Shown: positions 16,138-25,417 of the stretch, piece by piece | Layout of the letters: each line of letters starts with the position of its first letter | How positions within the stretch are numbered: position 1 is the first letter of the stretch | Assembly (NCBI RefSeq): GCF_036250755.1 | Contig: NZ_CP109583.1 | Location: forward strand, 2,852,001 to 2,916,000 | DNA length: 64,000 nt | Origin: Streptomyces uncialis | Lineage (GTDB): Bacteria > Actinomycetota > Actinomycetes > Streptomycetales > Streptomycetaceae | Reading direction: 5' to 3' | The notes under the pieces: model-generated | Told to the model about the DNA's origin: nothing | The model's input: the letters and a program-made list of their open reading frames with translations, nothing else | The model's database searches: none | Position numbers and translations under genes: made by a program

Positions 16138-18468
16138 TCAGGCGAGGCTCACCTCGCAGCGGTGGCTCGCGCAGCGGGTGCCGGGGGTGACGCGCAGCCG
16201 AAGGCGGTGTCCGGTGGTGAGCACGTCGATGCCGGGGTCGTGGGAGAGCACCCGGCGCACGGGACGGTCCCAGAGGATGCCGAGGGGGCGGCCGGTGCGT
16301 GCGGGTTCGCTGATGTGGAGAGTGGCCGTACGGCCGTGGTGGCGGACAAGGACGCTCGCGGGCGCGTCGGCGGTGACTCCCCCGGCCGTGGCGGGCTGCC
16401 AGAAGTTCGCGGCGATTAGGCCGAGCGGGTGAACGGCGACGGCCTGGCGGGCGGTGTCGTTGGCGAGGACGGACAGCCAGTGGGCGGTGGCCGCGCGGGC
16501 GGTCAGGGTGGCCGCGGAGGCGCCGGGCAGCACGGCGTAGACGTAGGACGCGTCGGTGGGGTCGGTGCCGTGGTCGAGCCAGAGGGTCTGCCACCGGCGG
16601 GTGCGGCGGTCGGACGCGGAGTGGGCGTTGATGTCGGACCAGGCGCCGGTGCGGTCTTCGCGCAGGGTGCGCAGCGGGGCGCCGCCGGGCAGCAGCCAGC
16701 CGCCGTGTCCTTCGAGGTGGGCCCAGTGAGGGCGGGGTCCGGGGGCGGTGCGCAGCCGGGGGGTGCCGTCCGCGCCGAGGTTGCGGTTGTCGACGACGGT
16801 CTCGACGGGGACGCCGTCGGCGCAGGTGATCCCGGCGCCCAGGCACAGGACGGTGTCGGCGAGGAAGAACCAGGACTTCCTGGCACGCAGGGTGGAGCCG
16901 AGCCCGGCGAGGTCCTGGCCGACGGCCGCGTACTCGCCGTCGGTGGTGCCGCCGACCCGGCGGGTGGGGGGTCTGGGCTCGCCCCACTCGCCGCCGGCCC
17001 GGTCGGGGAGGCGGCGGGTGGAGACGGTGGTGCCGGGCAGCCGGTACCAGTCGACGGTGGGCCAGTACCAGTCGGTGTACTGGTCGGCGGGGCGGCCGGC
17101 GGGCCACCACTGGAGCATTCCGGCGCCGGTGTGCCAGCCGCGGGGGTTCTCCCCGGCGCCGCATTCGTAGTGGGCGACGCGGTCGGAGGCCATGGCGAGC
17201 GCGGCGGTGAACGCGGGGCGGCGGTGGACGGCGCGGTCCATGGCGGGGAAGAGCGTGTGGGCGACCGGTTCGGGGGCGGGGGTGAGCGGGCGGGCCGCGA
17301 CGGCGCGCAGCCGGGCGAGGTCGGCGGGCCCGAGGTGCGGGGAGTCGAGGAGGGGGGTGACGGTGTCGCGGGCGATCCAGCCCTTGATCCGGGCGTGCCA
17401 GCGGTCGCGGCGTTCGGGGGTGAGGGCGGGGTGGGTGCTGGTGGCGAGGAGGGCGATGGCGGCGATCACGGTGTGGCCGTGGGAGTGGTCGCCGCGCAGG
17501 GCGGTCCCGTCCTCGGAGCGCTGGAGTCCGCGGCTGAGGGCGCGGCCGTTCACGATGTCCATCATCAGTCCGTCGAGGAGCAGCGGGGCGAAGGTCCGTT
17601 CGACGCTGTCGAGGACGGTCCGGCGGTTCGGGTCGGTGATCTCCCAGGGGGTGCCGTCGAGCAGGACGAGGAGCCGGGCGAGGCCGTCGAGCAGGATCTG
17701 GCCGTAGGTGCCGGTGTAGGCGACGCGGGTGTGCTGGAGGAACGACCCGTCGGCGTACCATCCGTCGCCCTCGGTGACGTACGGGAGGACCGGGGAGAGG
17801 GCGTCGCGGGCCAGGGCGATCCGGTCGCCGTCGCGGCCGAGCACCCCGCGCAGGGCGACGACACGGCACATGTCGACCCGGTTGGCGCCGGTGGAGGTGC
17901 CGCTGTAGTCGCGCAGGGCGCTGTCGGGGACGAAGTGGTCGACGGCGGCGCGGATCGCGGCGTGGCGGACGGGGGTGAGGTGGTCGTGCAGGGCGAGGGC
18001 GATGTCCGTGAGGAGGCGGGGAGTGCCGATCCGCCATTCCCACCAGTTGCCGTGGGGCCGGGTGCCGGGGTGGTAGACGGTGGCGAGGTGGTCGAGGCCG
18101 TGGAGGGTCGCGGCGAGCAGGTCGGGGGCGCCGGTGCGTCCCGTGCCGGGCTGGACGTACGCCTGGGTCATGGTCCAGAGCCTGCGGTGGCTGCGGGTGA
18201 TCGCGGCGGGGTCGGTGAAGGGGTGGCCGGGCCAGAGGCGGCCGGGGGCGGGGTCCATGGTGGTGCGCAGCTGCTCGGCGCGGGTGCCGGTGGCGCGCAG
18301 CCGGGTCGCGTAGGGCTCGGCGCCCGGGTCGTGTCCGGCGCCGAGGGTGAGGTCGAGCCAGCGGTGGCGCAGGGGGGTGAAGTCGTCGGGGCCGGCGGGC
18401 TCCGGGAGCGCGGGGGCGAACGGCGCGCCCGCCCCGGCCAGCAGGAAGGTCCGGCGTGTGGGGCTCAT
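16138..18468 (-). CDS. Secreted polysaccharide lyase family 8
   Basis: 776 aa from ATG 18468. The N-terminus MSPTRRTFLLAGAGAPFAPA is a Tat-type signal. The PL8 alpha/alpha-toroid domain runs to about residue 380 and the beta-sandwich domains follow. The catalytic triad is visible: N196 (TGANRVD), H246 (FLQHTR) and Y255 (YTGTYG), with the same 9- and 50-residue spacing as hyaluronate lyases. The aromatic patch GNWWEWRIG lies at about 140-148. The family includes hyaluronate, chondroitin AC and xanthan lyases; which one this is cannot be decided. It lies downstream of the GH101 gene on the same strand after a repeat-rich gap of about 470 bp. The pair looks accessory relative to the amino-acid and carboxylase genes around it. 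Confidence 0.9.
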   Translation of the reverse strand: MSPTRRTFLLAGAGAPFAPALPEPAGPDDFTPLRHRWLDLTLGAGHDPGAEPYATRLRATGTRAEQLRTTMDPAPGRLWPGHPFTDPAAITRSHRRLWTMTQAYVQPGTGRTGAPDLLAATLHGLDHLATVYHPGTRPHGNWWEWRIGTPRLLTDIALALHDHLTPVRHAAIRAAVDHFVPDSALRDYSGTSTGANRVDMCRVVALRGVLGRDGDRIALARDALSPVLPYVTEGDGWYADGSFLQHTRVAYTGTYGQILLDGLARLLVLLDGTPWEITDPNRRTVLDSVERTFAPLLLDGLMMDIVNGRALSRGLQRSEDGTALRGDHSHGHTVIAAIALLATSTHPALTPERRDRWHARIKGWIARDTVTPLLDSPHLGPADLARLRAVAARPLTPAPEPVAHTLFPAMDRAVHRRPAFTAALAMASDRVAHYECGAGENPRGWHTGAGMLQWWPAGRPADQYTDWYWPTVDWYRLPGTTVSTRRLPDRAGGEWGEPRPPTRRVGGTTDGEYAAVGQDLAGLGSTLRARKSWFFLADTVLCLGAGITCADGVPVETVVDNRNLGADGTPRLRTAPGPRPHWAHLEGHGGWLLPGGAPLRTLREDRTGAWSDINAHSASDRRTRRWQTLWLDHGTDPTDASYVYAVLPGASAATLTARAATAHWLSVLANDTARQAVAVHPLGLIAANFWQPATAGGVTADAPASVLVRHHGRTATLHISEPARTGRPLGILWDRPVRRVLSHDPGIDVLTTGHRLRLRVTPGTRCASHRCEVSLA

Positions 18469-18572
18469 ACGGGCGTGCTACCCGGGTGCCGGTCACGGGC
18501 CACGCGGCCGGGTCACAAGCACCCCGGGTGGACGGTGTGCGGGGGTGCGGTGCGCCGGGGCCGTCCTATGAC

Positions 18573-18611
18573 AGGGACCCCGCCGGGGCTCGTGGCTCCG
18601 GCGGGGTCCCT
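18573..18611. terminator. Strong stem-loop between the GH101 and PL8 genes
   Basis: AGGGACCCCGCCGG (18573-18586) and CCGGCGGGGTCCCT (18598-18611) form a 14-bp perfect stem with an 11-nt loop. It could end GH101 transcription before PL8 or act as a bidirectional barrier. No U-tract. Confidence 0.65.
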
Positions 18612-18746
18612 GGGTCGGGTGGGTCGCTGGTTGTGGGCGGGGTCCCTGGGTTGGGCGGTCCCCTGGTTGTGGGCGGGGCCGCTGGTTCGGGCGGGCCTCC
18701 TGGCTATGGGCGGGGTCGCCGAGTCGGGCGGGCCTCCTGGCCGTGG
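18601..18746. repeat. 36-37-bp tandem repeat, four copies
   Basis: Units start at 18601, 18637, 18673 and 18710 (GCGGGGTCCCTGGGT... and similar, each ending in TGG). They are imperfect, share the word GGGCGGG, and lie between GH101 and PL8. Confidence 0.7.
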
Positions 18747-18833
18747 CCAGGGCCGCTGGTCCGGGGGGGGGGCGGGTCGTGCTGGGGGCTCCGGGTCGTG
18801 GTCGGGGCCGCCCTGATCCGGCGGGTGCCACCC

Positions 18834-18945
18834 GGGTGGGGCGACGTGCCGGTCAGGGCGACATCCGGATCAGGGCCGCGTACGGGTCAGGGCCGCGTAC
18901 GGGTCAGGGCCGCGTGCCGGTCAAGGCGACGTACGGGTCAGGGGG
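18834..18945. repeat. 17-bp tandem repeat, about six copies
   Basis: Units of the type GGTCAGGGCCGCGTACG start at 18851, 18868, 18885, 18902 and 18919, with a weaker unit at 18834 and a partial one at 18936. The last unit runs into the stop codon of the GH101 gene (18938-18940), so the array shares its sequence with the gene's 3' end. Confidence 0.8.
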
Positions 18946-21900
18946 CGCAGTGGAACTTCGCGTCGCCCCAGTCGGCATGGTCGTTGCCGACCCCGTCGCC
19001 GCCGTCACCGACGAGGAGGTCGACGTAGCGGGCGCCGGTGACGTCGGCGGTCAGGGACCAGGCGGCGTCGGTGGCGCGCAGGACGGGTGACTCCGCCTTC
19101 TTGGCGCTGTCGGCGAGGACGGTGAAGCGGACGGTGCCGCGGCTGGTCTGGACGTCGTCGACGCCGACCTGGGCGGTGAGGGCGGTGCACTTGCCGCCGA
19201 GGAAGTAGCGGACGCTGGAAGTGGCGTGGGTGCCGAGGCCCTTGGCGTAGGTGACGCCGCCGATCCGCAGCGGGGAGCCGTCGCCGGTGCCGGTCTCGCC
19301 GTTGGAGAGGTCGCGTTCGACGGGGCCCCAGCCGTTGGTGCTGTCGGTCCAGTCGAGGTCGCTGGCCCAGGCGTCGCCGGTGGGCGGCGGCGGCAGGGTC
19401 CGGACGGTGGTGGCGGCGGTGAGCGAGCGGGGCGCGCCGTCGACGGTGTAGGTGGCGCGGGCCTTCAGTTCGTAGGGCCGGTAGGCGGCGCCGGCGGGCG
19501 GGGTGACCTGCCATTCGGCGGTGATCCTCGCGCCGGGGGCGACCGGTCCGGGGGTGGCGGGACCGGCGGGCTCGGCGCTCCAGCCGTCGGGCAGTTCGAG
19601 GGTGATCCGCGGGTCGCGGGCCTCGGTGGACTCGAAGCTGGTGAACGTGGCCGTGACCTTGTTGGGGGCGCCGGGCTCCAGGGCCTGGGAGGCGCCGGTC
19701 AGGGCGAGGCGGGCGCAGGCGGGGCGTTCGGTGGCGGGGCCGAGGTCGGTGACGGTGAAGTCGTCGAGGACGAAGTCCGCGCCGTCCTCGGCGTCCTGAC
19801 GCATCCGCAGGCCGACCCAGGTGTCACCGCAGCCCGCGACGACGTTCTCGGTGAAGGTGCCGGTGGTGCGCCGTTCGGGGACGGGGGTGGCGCGGGTCTC
19901 GACCGACTGGGCGGCGCCGCCGGTGTTCTGGTCGTAACCGGTCACCCAGTCGAAGGAACCGGCGTGACTGGACTGGTAGGCGAAGTCGATCCGGTAGGCG
20001 TTGCCGGGCTTGAGGGGGACGGTGGCGGGGGTGGTGCGGTAGACGAGTCCGCCCTTGTCGCCCTCGTGGGTCTTGAGGGATTCGGCGCCGCCGATGACGT
20101 CGTCGACGAGTTTCCCGTTCCAGCCGGACTGGGTGTAGGGCGCGTTTTTCTGGGCGATATGGGTGCGCGGGTCGGTGACGCCGCCCGCGGCGCCCTTGGC
20201 GAAGGGGCCCCAGCCCTGGTCGACGTTCTCGAAGTCCTCGTGGACGAGGGTGCCGGACTTGGCGGCGGGGTCGTTGCGGACGATCCGGATGTCGTCGGCG
20301 CGGACCTTGGCGCCGGAGCCCGCGGCCGCCTCGACGCGCAGGGTGGTCCGGCCGTCGCGGGGCGCGGTGAAGGTGACCTTGGCGCGCTGCATGTTCGTGC
20401 TGTGCCAGTCGCTCGCGGCGACGGTGTTGCGCAGGGTGGAGCGTTCGACGGAGACGGACGCGCCGCCCGCGGTGAGGGTGGTGCGGCGGTCCTTGCCGGG
20501 TTCGACCTCAAGCCAGGCGGACGCGGTGTAGCGCTTGCCGGGGGTCAGTCCGCTGATCCGCTGTTCGACGGCGGCCTTGCCGGTGCCGGTGAGGGCGGCG
20601 CTGTTGCGGCCGTGGTCGTCCTTGTCGCGGGTGACGGTCCCGGTGGTGCGCCAGTCGTCGAGGCGGGCGTCGTTGAAGCCGGGGTCCTTGACGGGGGTGC
20701 CCTCGCCCCAGCGGGGGTCGGCGGCCTTCGGGACGCGGCCGTCCGCGTACAGGACGTAGGGCTGTCCGGCCTCGGCGGTGAGGGTGATCCGGCCGTCCTT
20801 GGCGCGGACGGTGCCGGCCTTGACCCGGCCGTTGTCCGTCAGCTTGTGGACGGTGTACGAGGAGCCGGGGACCTCCCAGGTGGTGGTGCCGCCGGTCTTG
20901 TTGAAGTGGTAGAGCTTGCGGTTCCTGTCGGTGTGCTTGCCGTGCTTGCCCTGGCGGCCGTCGGCCCAGGGCAGCAGGTAGGTGGTGCCGTCGAGGACCT
21001 TGCGGCCGTTGTCGTAGTAGGCGCGGGTGCCGTTCTCGACGGTGCCGCGGACGCCGCCGGTGAGGGCGATGTCGTTGCCCTCCCAGCGCAGGATCTTCTC
21101 CTGCTGGAGGTACTTGGCGGGCAGGTCCCGCTCCCAGACCGCGGCGTAGAAGTCGTCCCAGTCGTTCTCGCCGGTCCAGCCCTCGAAGTCCTCCAGGATG
21201 GTCTGGCCGAGGACGGGGTCGTTGTTCCAGACGTCCTTCTCGCTGTTGCGGATGAACCGGATGATCTTCGAGTTGAGGCCCTTGTTGGTGACCCCGCCGT
21301 AGTTGAGATCATTGGCCCAGTGGGACCACAGGGACTGCCGTTCGAACTTGTCGGCCCACTCGGTGGAGAGGTTCCAGCCCTGGTCGCGGATGGCCTCGGC
21401 GGTCTTCTCGGCGATCCAGCCGTGCGAGTAGTACACATCGACGTAGAGCTGCGAGAGATTGCGGTGGGTCTCGTCGCGCAGTTCCTTGAAGCGGCGGGCG
21501 AGCTCCCCGCTGTTCACATCGCGGCGCTGGTCGATGTAGTAGCTCTGGTTGAGCCAGTTCCATCCGGGCTTGTTCTTGTCGACGAGCTTCTCGCTGAAGT
21601 TCTTCGCCTCGGGGTACGCCTCGGTGGCGTTGATGTGGACGCCGAAGGTGGCGCCCCACTTCTCGCCGTCCCGCAGCAGCTTGTTGAGGTCGGTGAGGCC
21701 GCCCGCGCGCTTGTTGATGTCACCGCCGTAGTCGGGGTGCGCCGAGTCGTGGCCCTCGGAGGCGTAGCCCTTGAGCATGGCGAGCTGGCCGAGGCCGTCG
21801 GTGGCGAGCGAGATCCGTTTGACGTCGTCCAGGGTCCGCAGGAAGGGGTGGGTGGCCTGGCTGGCGAAGTTGAACGGGATATGGGTGATGACCCGGTCGG

Positions 21901-22828
21901 GGGTGTCGTCGGCGCCGGGCGCCTTGATGCCGATGCCGCGGAAGGCGATCGCGGCGTCCTGCCAGTCGACGGTCCGGTCGGCGTTGGCGTCGGGGGTGAC
22001 GACGACCTTGGCCCAGGGCAGCGCGTCCTTGCGGGCGGGCGTGGGTGAGCCCTCGCCGCGGTAGGTCCACTGGCCGGACCGGACGCCGACGCGGGTGGAG
22101 CCGTCGGCGGCCTTGCGGGCCTGGTGCCAGAAGCGGGCGTTGTCCCCGGCGGTGGCGCCGGACGGCTTGTCGTACGTCGAGTTGGACTCGACGGCGGCGG
22201 CGAGCCCGGCGGTGTTGACCAGCGCGTAGGCGGCGCCGCGCGGCGCGTAGGCCGGGGTGGCGGGGGTGACGTCGGCGAAGACGTCGGCCGTGCGGGTCGA
22301 GTCGGGGTCGAGCCGGGTGAACGCCGTACGGGCGCCGCCGTCGCCGCTGCCCACGGAGACGAGGTCATGGCCGGGTATGTCGATCGTGCCGACCCGGAAC
22401 GCCTCGGTGTCGCGGACGGCCGTGACCCGGAAGGTGACGGTACGGCCGCTGACCGACAGCGAGGTGTCGATCTCGACCCCGGGCAGCTCGGGGAAGGTGA
22501 GGGTGTACGCGGCCTTGGCGCGCCCGATGTCCGGCGCCGATCCGAGCCGTACGGGCTGGGGCTTGCCGTTGAGGGTGACCTCGGTGATCTCCGCGGTGGA
22601 GCCGAGGAGGCGGGCCCCGGTGGCGCGGTCGGTGTACGCGAGGACCCTGGGGAAGTCCTTCGCCACGGTGACGGTGAGCTTGCCGGAGCGGAGCGAGGGG
22701 CCGCCGACGGGGTCGGCGGCGGAGGGGGCGGCGTCCGCCGTGGGTGCGGCGGCGACGGGACCGGCCAGGGCGAAGACGGCGGATGAGGCTGCGACCAGCG
22801 CACATGCCGTACGGAATCTTCGGGACAT
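18938..22828 (-). CDS. Secreted endo-alpha-N-acetylgalactosaminidase, GH101
   Basis: 1296 aa from ATG 22828. Sec signal peptide MSRRFRTACALVAASSAVFALAG, cleaved near AAA. An N-terminal beta domain reaches about residue 310. The GH101 barrel follows, with predicted nucleophile D464 in LYVDVYY and acid/base E490 in STEWAD. Then come carbohydrate-binding-like beta domains (two galactose-binding-type segments about 690-960), an NEW3-like domain (about 1040-1130) and a C-terminal NPCBM domain (LDWTDSTNGWGPVERDLSNGE...KGLGTHA, about 1145-1296). The family releases the Gal-beta-1,3-GalNAc disaccharide from Ser/Thr of mucin-type glycoproteins outside the cell. Together with the PL8 lyase it suggests growth on animal-type glycoconjugates. 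No transporter for the released sugar is adjacent. Confidence 0.92.
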   Translation of the reverse strand: MSRRFRTACALVAASSAVFALAGPVAAAPTADAAPSAADPVGGPSLRSGKLTVTVAKDFPRVLAYTDRATGARLLGSTAEITEVTLNGKPQPVRLGSAPDIGRAKAAYTLTFPELPGVEIDTSLSVSGRTVTFRVTAVRDTEAFRVGTIDIPGHDLVSVGSGDGGARTAFTRLDPDSTRTADVFADVTPATPAYAPRGAAYALVNTAGLAAAVESNSTYDKPSGATAGDNARFWHQARKAADGSTRVGVRSGQWTYRGEGSPTPARKDALPWAKVVVTPDANADRTVDWQDAAIAFRGIGIKAPGADDTPDRVITHIPFNFASQATHPFLRTLDDVKRISLATDGLGQLAMLKGYASEGHDSAHPDYGGDINKRAGGLTDLNKLLRDGEKWGATFGVHINATEAYPEAKNFSEKLVDKNKPGWNWLNQSYYIDQRRDVNSGELARRFKELRDETHRNLSQLYVDVYYSHGWIAEKTAEAIRDQGWNLSTEWADKFERQSLWSHWANDLNYGGVTNKGLNSKIIRFIRNSEKDVWNNDPVLGQTILEDFEGWTGENDWDDFYAAVWERDLPAKYLQQEKILRWEGNDIALTGGVRGTVENGTRAYYDNGRKVLDGTTYLLPWADGRQGKHGKHTDRNRKLYHFNKTGGTTTWEVPGSSYTVHKLTDNGRVKAGTVRAKDGRITLTAEAGQPYVLYADGRVPKAADPRWGEGTPVKDPGFNDARLDDWRTTGTVTRDKDDHGRNSAALTGTGKAAVEQRISGLTPGKRYTASAWLEVEPGKDRRTTLTAGGASVSVERSTLRNTVAASDWHSTNMQRAKVTFTAPRDGRTTLRVEAAAGSGAKVRADDIRIVRNDPAAKSGTLVHEDFENVDQGWGPFAKGAAGGVTDPRTHIAQKNAPYTQSGWNGKLVDDVIGGAESLKTHEGDKGGLVYRTTPATVPLKPGNAYRIDFAYQSSHAGSFDWVTGYDQNTGGAAQSVETRATPVPERRTTGTFTENVVAGCGDTWVGLRMRQDAEDGADFVLDDFTVTDLGPATERPACARLALTGASQALEPGAPNKVTATFTSFESTEARDPRITLELPDGWSAEPAGPATPGPVAPGARITAEWQVTPPAGAAYRPYELKARATYTVDGAPRSLTAATTVRTLPPPPTGDAWASDLDWTDSTNGWGPVERDLSNGETGTGDGSPLRIGGVTYAKGLGTHATSSVRYFLGGKCTALTAQVGVDDVQTSRGTVRFTVLADSAKKAESPVLRATDAAWSLTADVTGARYVDLLVGDGGDGVGNDHADWGDAKFHCAP

Positions 22829-22987
22829 GGGGAACTGGGTATCCGCGTCGTCGCCATGGGGTCAACGGACGGGGCCCGTCGCGGCGGCGGCAGTCCAAGT
22901 ACCGCGTTCCTTTAGTCCAAGTAGGCCCCGCCCGCACCCGCCCTCGACGCATACGCAGCGCGTTCGCGCCAGCACACTCCGCTTGCA

Positions 22988-23038
22988 GTTGAAAGTTGAA
23001 CGGAATACCGCTAGTGTCATCCTCGTTGAAAGTTCAAC
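22988..23038 (+). promoter_or_regulatory. yceI promoter with two TTGAA-type operators
   Basis: Two near-identical 14-mers, GTTGAAAGTTGAAC (22988-23001) and the palindromic GTTGAAAGTTCAAC (23025-23038), are 37 bp apart centre to centre. TTGAAA (22989-22994) and TAGTGT (23012-23017) are spaced by 17 bp and make a good promoter. The first operator covers the -35 and the second lies just past the expected start site. The dyad resembles MarR-family sites; the regulator is not in the window. Confidence 0.75.
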
Positions 23039-23089
23039 CAAAGACCGCTCATCCGGCGGTCACCCCCACACCGCCTCAAGGAGCACACC

Positions 23090-23695
23090 ATGGGTATCTT
23101 CGGTCGCAAGAACGCCAGCACCGCTGTCGCCACCCCCCAGGCGCCGGGCCCCGGCCTCGCCACCCTGAGCGGCACGTACACCCTCGACACCGCCCACACC
23201 ACCATCGGCTTCGTGGCCCGCCACGCGATGGTCACCAACGTCAAGGGCGGCTTCCAGGACTTCACCGGCACGCTCGACCTGGACGGCACCGACCCGGCCA
23301 ACTCCTCCGCCCGTATCGACGTGGAGATGGCGAGCCTGGACACCGGCAACGCCGACCGCGACGGCCACCTCAAGAGCGCCGAGTTCTTCAGCATCGAAGA
23401 GCACCCGAAGATGAGCTTCCGCTCCACCTCCACCGAGTTCCTGGGCGGCGACGACTACCGCATCACCGGTGAGCTCTCCCTGCTCGGCACCACCAAGCCG
23501 ATCACCATCGACCTGGAGTTCAGCGGCGCCGCGACCGACCCGTTCGGCAACGAGCGCGTGGGCTTCGAGGGCAAGGCCGAGCTGCTGCGCTCCGAGTGGG
23601 GCCTGACCTGGAACGCCGCGCTGGAGACCGGTGGCGTCCTCGTCTCGGACAAGATCAAGCTGAACTTCGACATCTCCGCGATCAAGAGCGCCTGA
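23090..23695 (+). CDS. YceI family protein
   Basis: 201 aa from ATG 23090 with AAGGAG 6 nt upstream. A YceI-like lipocalin-fold domain covers residues about 30-200 (YTLDTAHTTIGFVARHAMVTNVKGGFQDFTG ... GELSLLGTTKPITIDLEF ... RSEWGLTWNAALETGGVLVSDKIKLNFDISAI). Members bind long-chain isoprenoids or amides. There is no signal peptide: the N-terminus MGIFGRKNASTAVATPQ is charged, so unlike E. coli YceI it is probably cytoplasmic or membrane-associated. It has its own promoter with two operators and its own terminator, so it is monocistronic. Confidence 0.93.
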   Translation: MGIFGRKNASTAVATPQAPGPGLATLSGTYTLDTAHTTIGFVARHAMVTNVKGGFQDFTGTLDLDGTDPANSSARIDVEMASLDTGNADRDGHLKSAEFFSIEEHPKMSFRSTSTEFLGGDDYRITGELSLLGTTKPITIDLEFSGAATDPFGNERVGFEGKAELLRSEWGLTWNAALETGGVLVSDKIKLNFDISAIKSA

Positions 23696-23773
23696 CCCCC
23701 GTCCCGACCCCCGCCGGAGTCCGCCTCCGGCACCCGGGCCACCGTGCCCCGGACCCCTCACGGTCCCCTTCGA

Positions 23774-23828
23774 GCGCGCCCGCCTTCCGCTTCGCACCAC
23801 GAGCGAGAAGGCGGGCGCTCGTCTTTTT
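23774..23828 (+). terminator. Rho-independent terminator of the yceI gene
   Basis: GCGCCCGCCTTC (23776-23787) pairs with GAAGGCGGGCGC (23807-23818), a 12-bp stem, followed by TCGTCTTTTT. The region 23829-24000 holds only the upstream sequence of the next gene. Confidence 0.88.
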
Positions 23829-24000
23829 GCAGTCGCACACCGCTGACCGATAAAGAACCAGCTCGATCCCGGCCATCCATGTCCGAAAGCAGCCTGTCGG
23901 GTGACTCCGCGCCTGGCTAGGCTCACGCTGCGCCAATTCAAGGTGCAGAAAACAACAGAATCGCCGGGTGATAAACCGGACCCGGCACGGAGGATTTCCA

Positions 24001-24437
24001 TGCGCGTTTTCAGAAAGTCGATCTCCCTGGCCCTCGCGATACCGGCGGCGGTGACGGTCGTCCTCGGTATGGCGCCGCAGGCACAGGCCGACGCGGGCAC
24101 GGGCTGCCCGAACTGGGAGTACGACTGCGGGGAGTTCTACTTCAACAGCCACCAGACCGGATCACGGGTGGTGTTCCGGGGCACGAACGTCCCCGACCTC
24201 GCGGGCTACCACTTCCTGACGGCCGGCGCGGGCAAGGGCCAGCTCGTCAAGAACAACGCGGCCTCGTTCCACAACGCCAGCGTGCGCGACGCCGCCGTCT
24301 TCTTCAACAGCGGCTACACCGGCCCCTGCGACAGCTTCGCAAAGCGCACCGGCACCGCCCGGCTCAAGAACACGTACAACGACAACGCCTCGCTGCGCTT
24401 CGGCGCCGCCCCCTCGAACTGCCACCGCTTCTCCTGA
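24001..24437 (+). CDS. Secreted protein, peptidase inhibitor I36-like
   Basis: 145 aa from ATG 24001 with GGAGG 7 nt upstream; the longer upstream frame is not used. Sec signal MRVFRKSISLALAIPAAVTVVLGMAPQAQA, cleaved near residue 30. The mature part of about 115 aa has a Cys-rich start (CPNWEYDCGEFYFN), GSRVVFRGTNVPDLAGYHF, and a core with repeated Asn/aromatic motifs (VKNNAASFHNASVRDAAVFFNSGY). The layout fits small secreted proteins of the I36 inhibitor/crystallin-like group of Streptomyces. Function as a protease inhibitor is not shown by any residue I can point to. The lipoprotein gene starts 20 bp downstream, so the two may be cotranscribed. Confidence 0.75.
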
Positions 24438-24457
24438 CGGCCACGGGACCCGGCCCG

Positions 24458-25417
24458 ATGAGACGACAGGCGCTGTCCGCGCTGTTCCTGGCCCTGCTGC
24501 TCGGCTGCTCCCCCGGCGCACCACCGCCGGACGGCACCGCCCGGCCCACCGGCGCGCCCGGCACCGCGACCCATCGGGCCGGCCCCCCGCCCGACCCCGG
24601 CGAGAACGGGGCCGGCACGACACTGACCGCCCGGCTCCCCATCGCCCGCTACAGCTACAGCGACGACGAGTACCTCGCGATCACCGCCGCGGAACTGATC
24701 CTCGCCCGCGACTGCGCCCGGCGGTACGGGGTCACGTACGACCCGCCGCAGGCCACCGCGATGCTTGCCCCGCCCTTCGCCGACCGCCGGTACGGGATCT
24801 CCAGCGCCCGTGAGGCCGCCCGCTGGGGCTACCACCTCCCGCCCCAGCCGGACCCGGCGTCGGACAGTGCGCTGAGCGCCGCCGAACAGCTCGTGCTGTA
24901 CGGGCGGCGGGCCGACGGGGAATCCCCGCGGGACGCGACGCACCGGGGCCGGCGGGTTCCGGCGCACGGCTGTCTCGGTGAAGGGGTGGAGAAACTCAGG
25001 AAACCTTACGAATTCAGCGCAGGTGCGGACGCCGCGAGCCGTATCGCCGCCCGGAGTTTCGTCCGGTCACGCCAGGATTCCCGGGTACGGGCGGCGCTGG
25101 CGGAATGGGCTGCCTGTATGCGCGGGAACGGCTTTTCCTACGCCTCCCCCATGGACCCGCTGAAGAATCCGGCATTCCAGAGGAGCGGTATCTCCCGGCA
25201 GGAGAAGGAGACCGCCCGAACCGATATCGCCTGCAAACACCGCACACGTCTGCTGGAGACCTGGTTCGAGGCGGAGACCCGCGTCCAGCGCACCGCGATC
25301 GCCGGTGACACCGCCCGGCTGGAACAGCTCCGGGGACTGCATCTGGCGAAGGTGCGGGAGGCCCGCCGGATCGTCGCCGGAGCGGACCGGGACCGGGAGG
25401 CCGGTACGGACGCCTGA
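24458..25417 (+). CDS. Putative lipoprotein of unknown function
   Basis: 319 aa from ATG 24458. The N-terminus MRRQALSALFLALLLGCSPG has a lipobox (LLLGC) for lipid attachment at Cys17. A Pro/Gly-rich linker reaches about residue 55, then a helical domain (YSDDEYLAITAAELILARDCARRYGVTY...). Later segments AEWAACMRGNGFSYASPMDPL and TDIACKHRTRLLETWFEAETRVQ each place a Cys in a helix, a pattern seen in many Streptomyces lipoproteins. No catalytic motif recognised. It runs convergent to the membrane protein gene beyond 25595. Confidence 0.8.
   Translation: MRRQALSALFLALLLGCSPGAPPPDGTARPTGAPGTATHRAGPPPDPGENGAGTTLTARLPIARYSYSDDEYLAITAAELILARDCARRYGVTYDPPQATAMLAPPFADRRYGISSAREAARWGYHLPPQPDPASDSALSAAEQLVLYGRRADGESPRDATHRGRRVPAHGCLGEGVEKLRKPYEFSAGADAASRIAARSFVRSRQDSRVRAALAEWAACMRGNGFSYASPMDPLKNPAFQRSGISRQEKETARTDIACKHRTRLLETWFEAETRVQRTAIAGDTARLEQLRGLHLAKVREARRIVAGADRDREAGTDA

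Noticed and set aside
16429..18816. 795-codon plus-strand frame opposite the PL8 gene
   Set aside because: Gly/Val/Ala-rich antisense shadow; the opposite strand encodes a lyase with intact catalytic residues.
19226..22048. 940-codon plus-strand frame opposite the GH101 gene
   Set aside because: Antisense shadow of a well-supported glycosidase.
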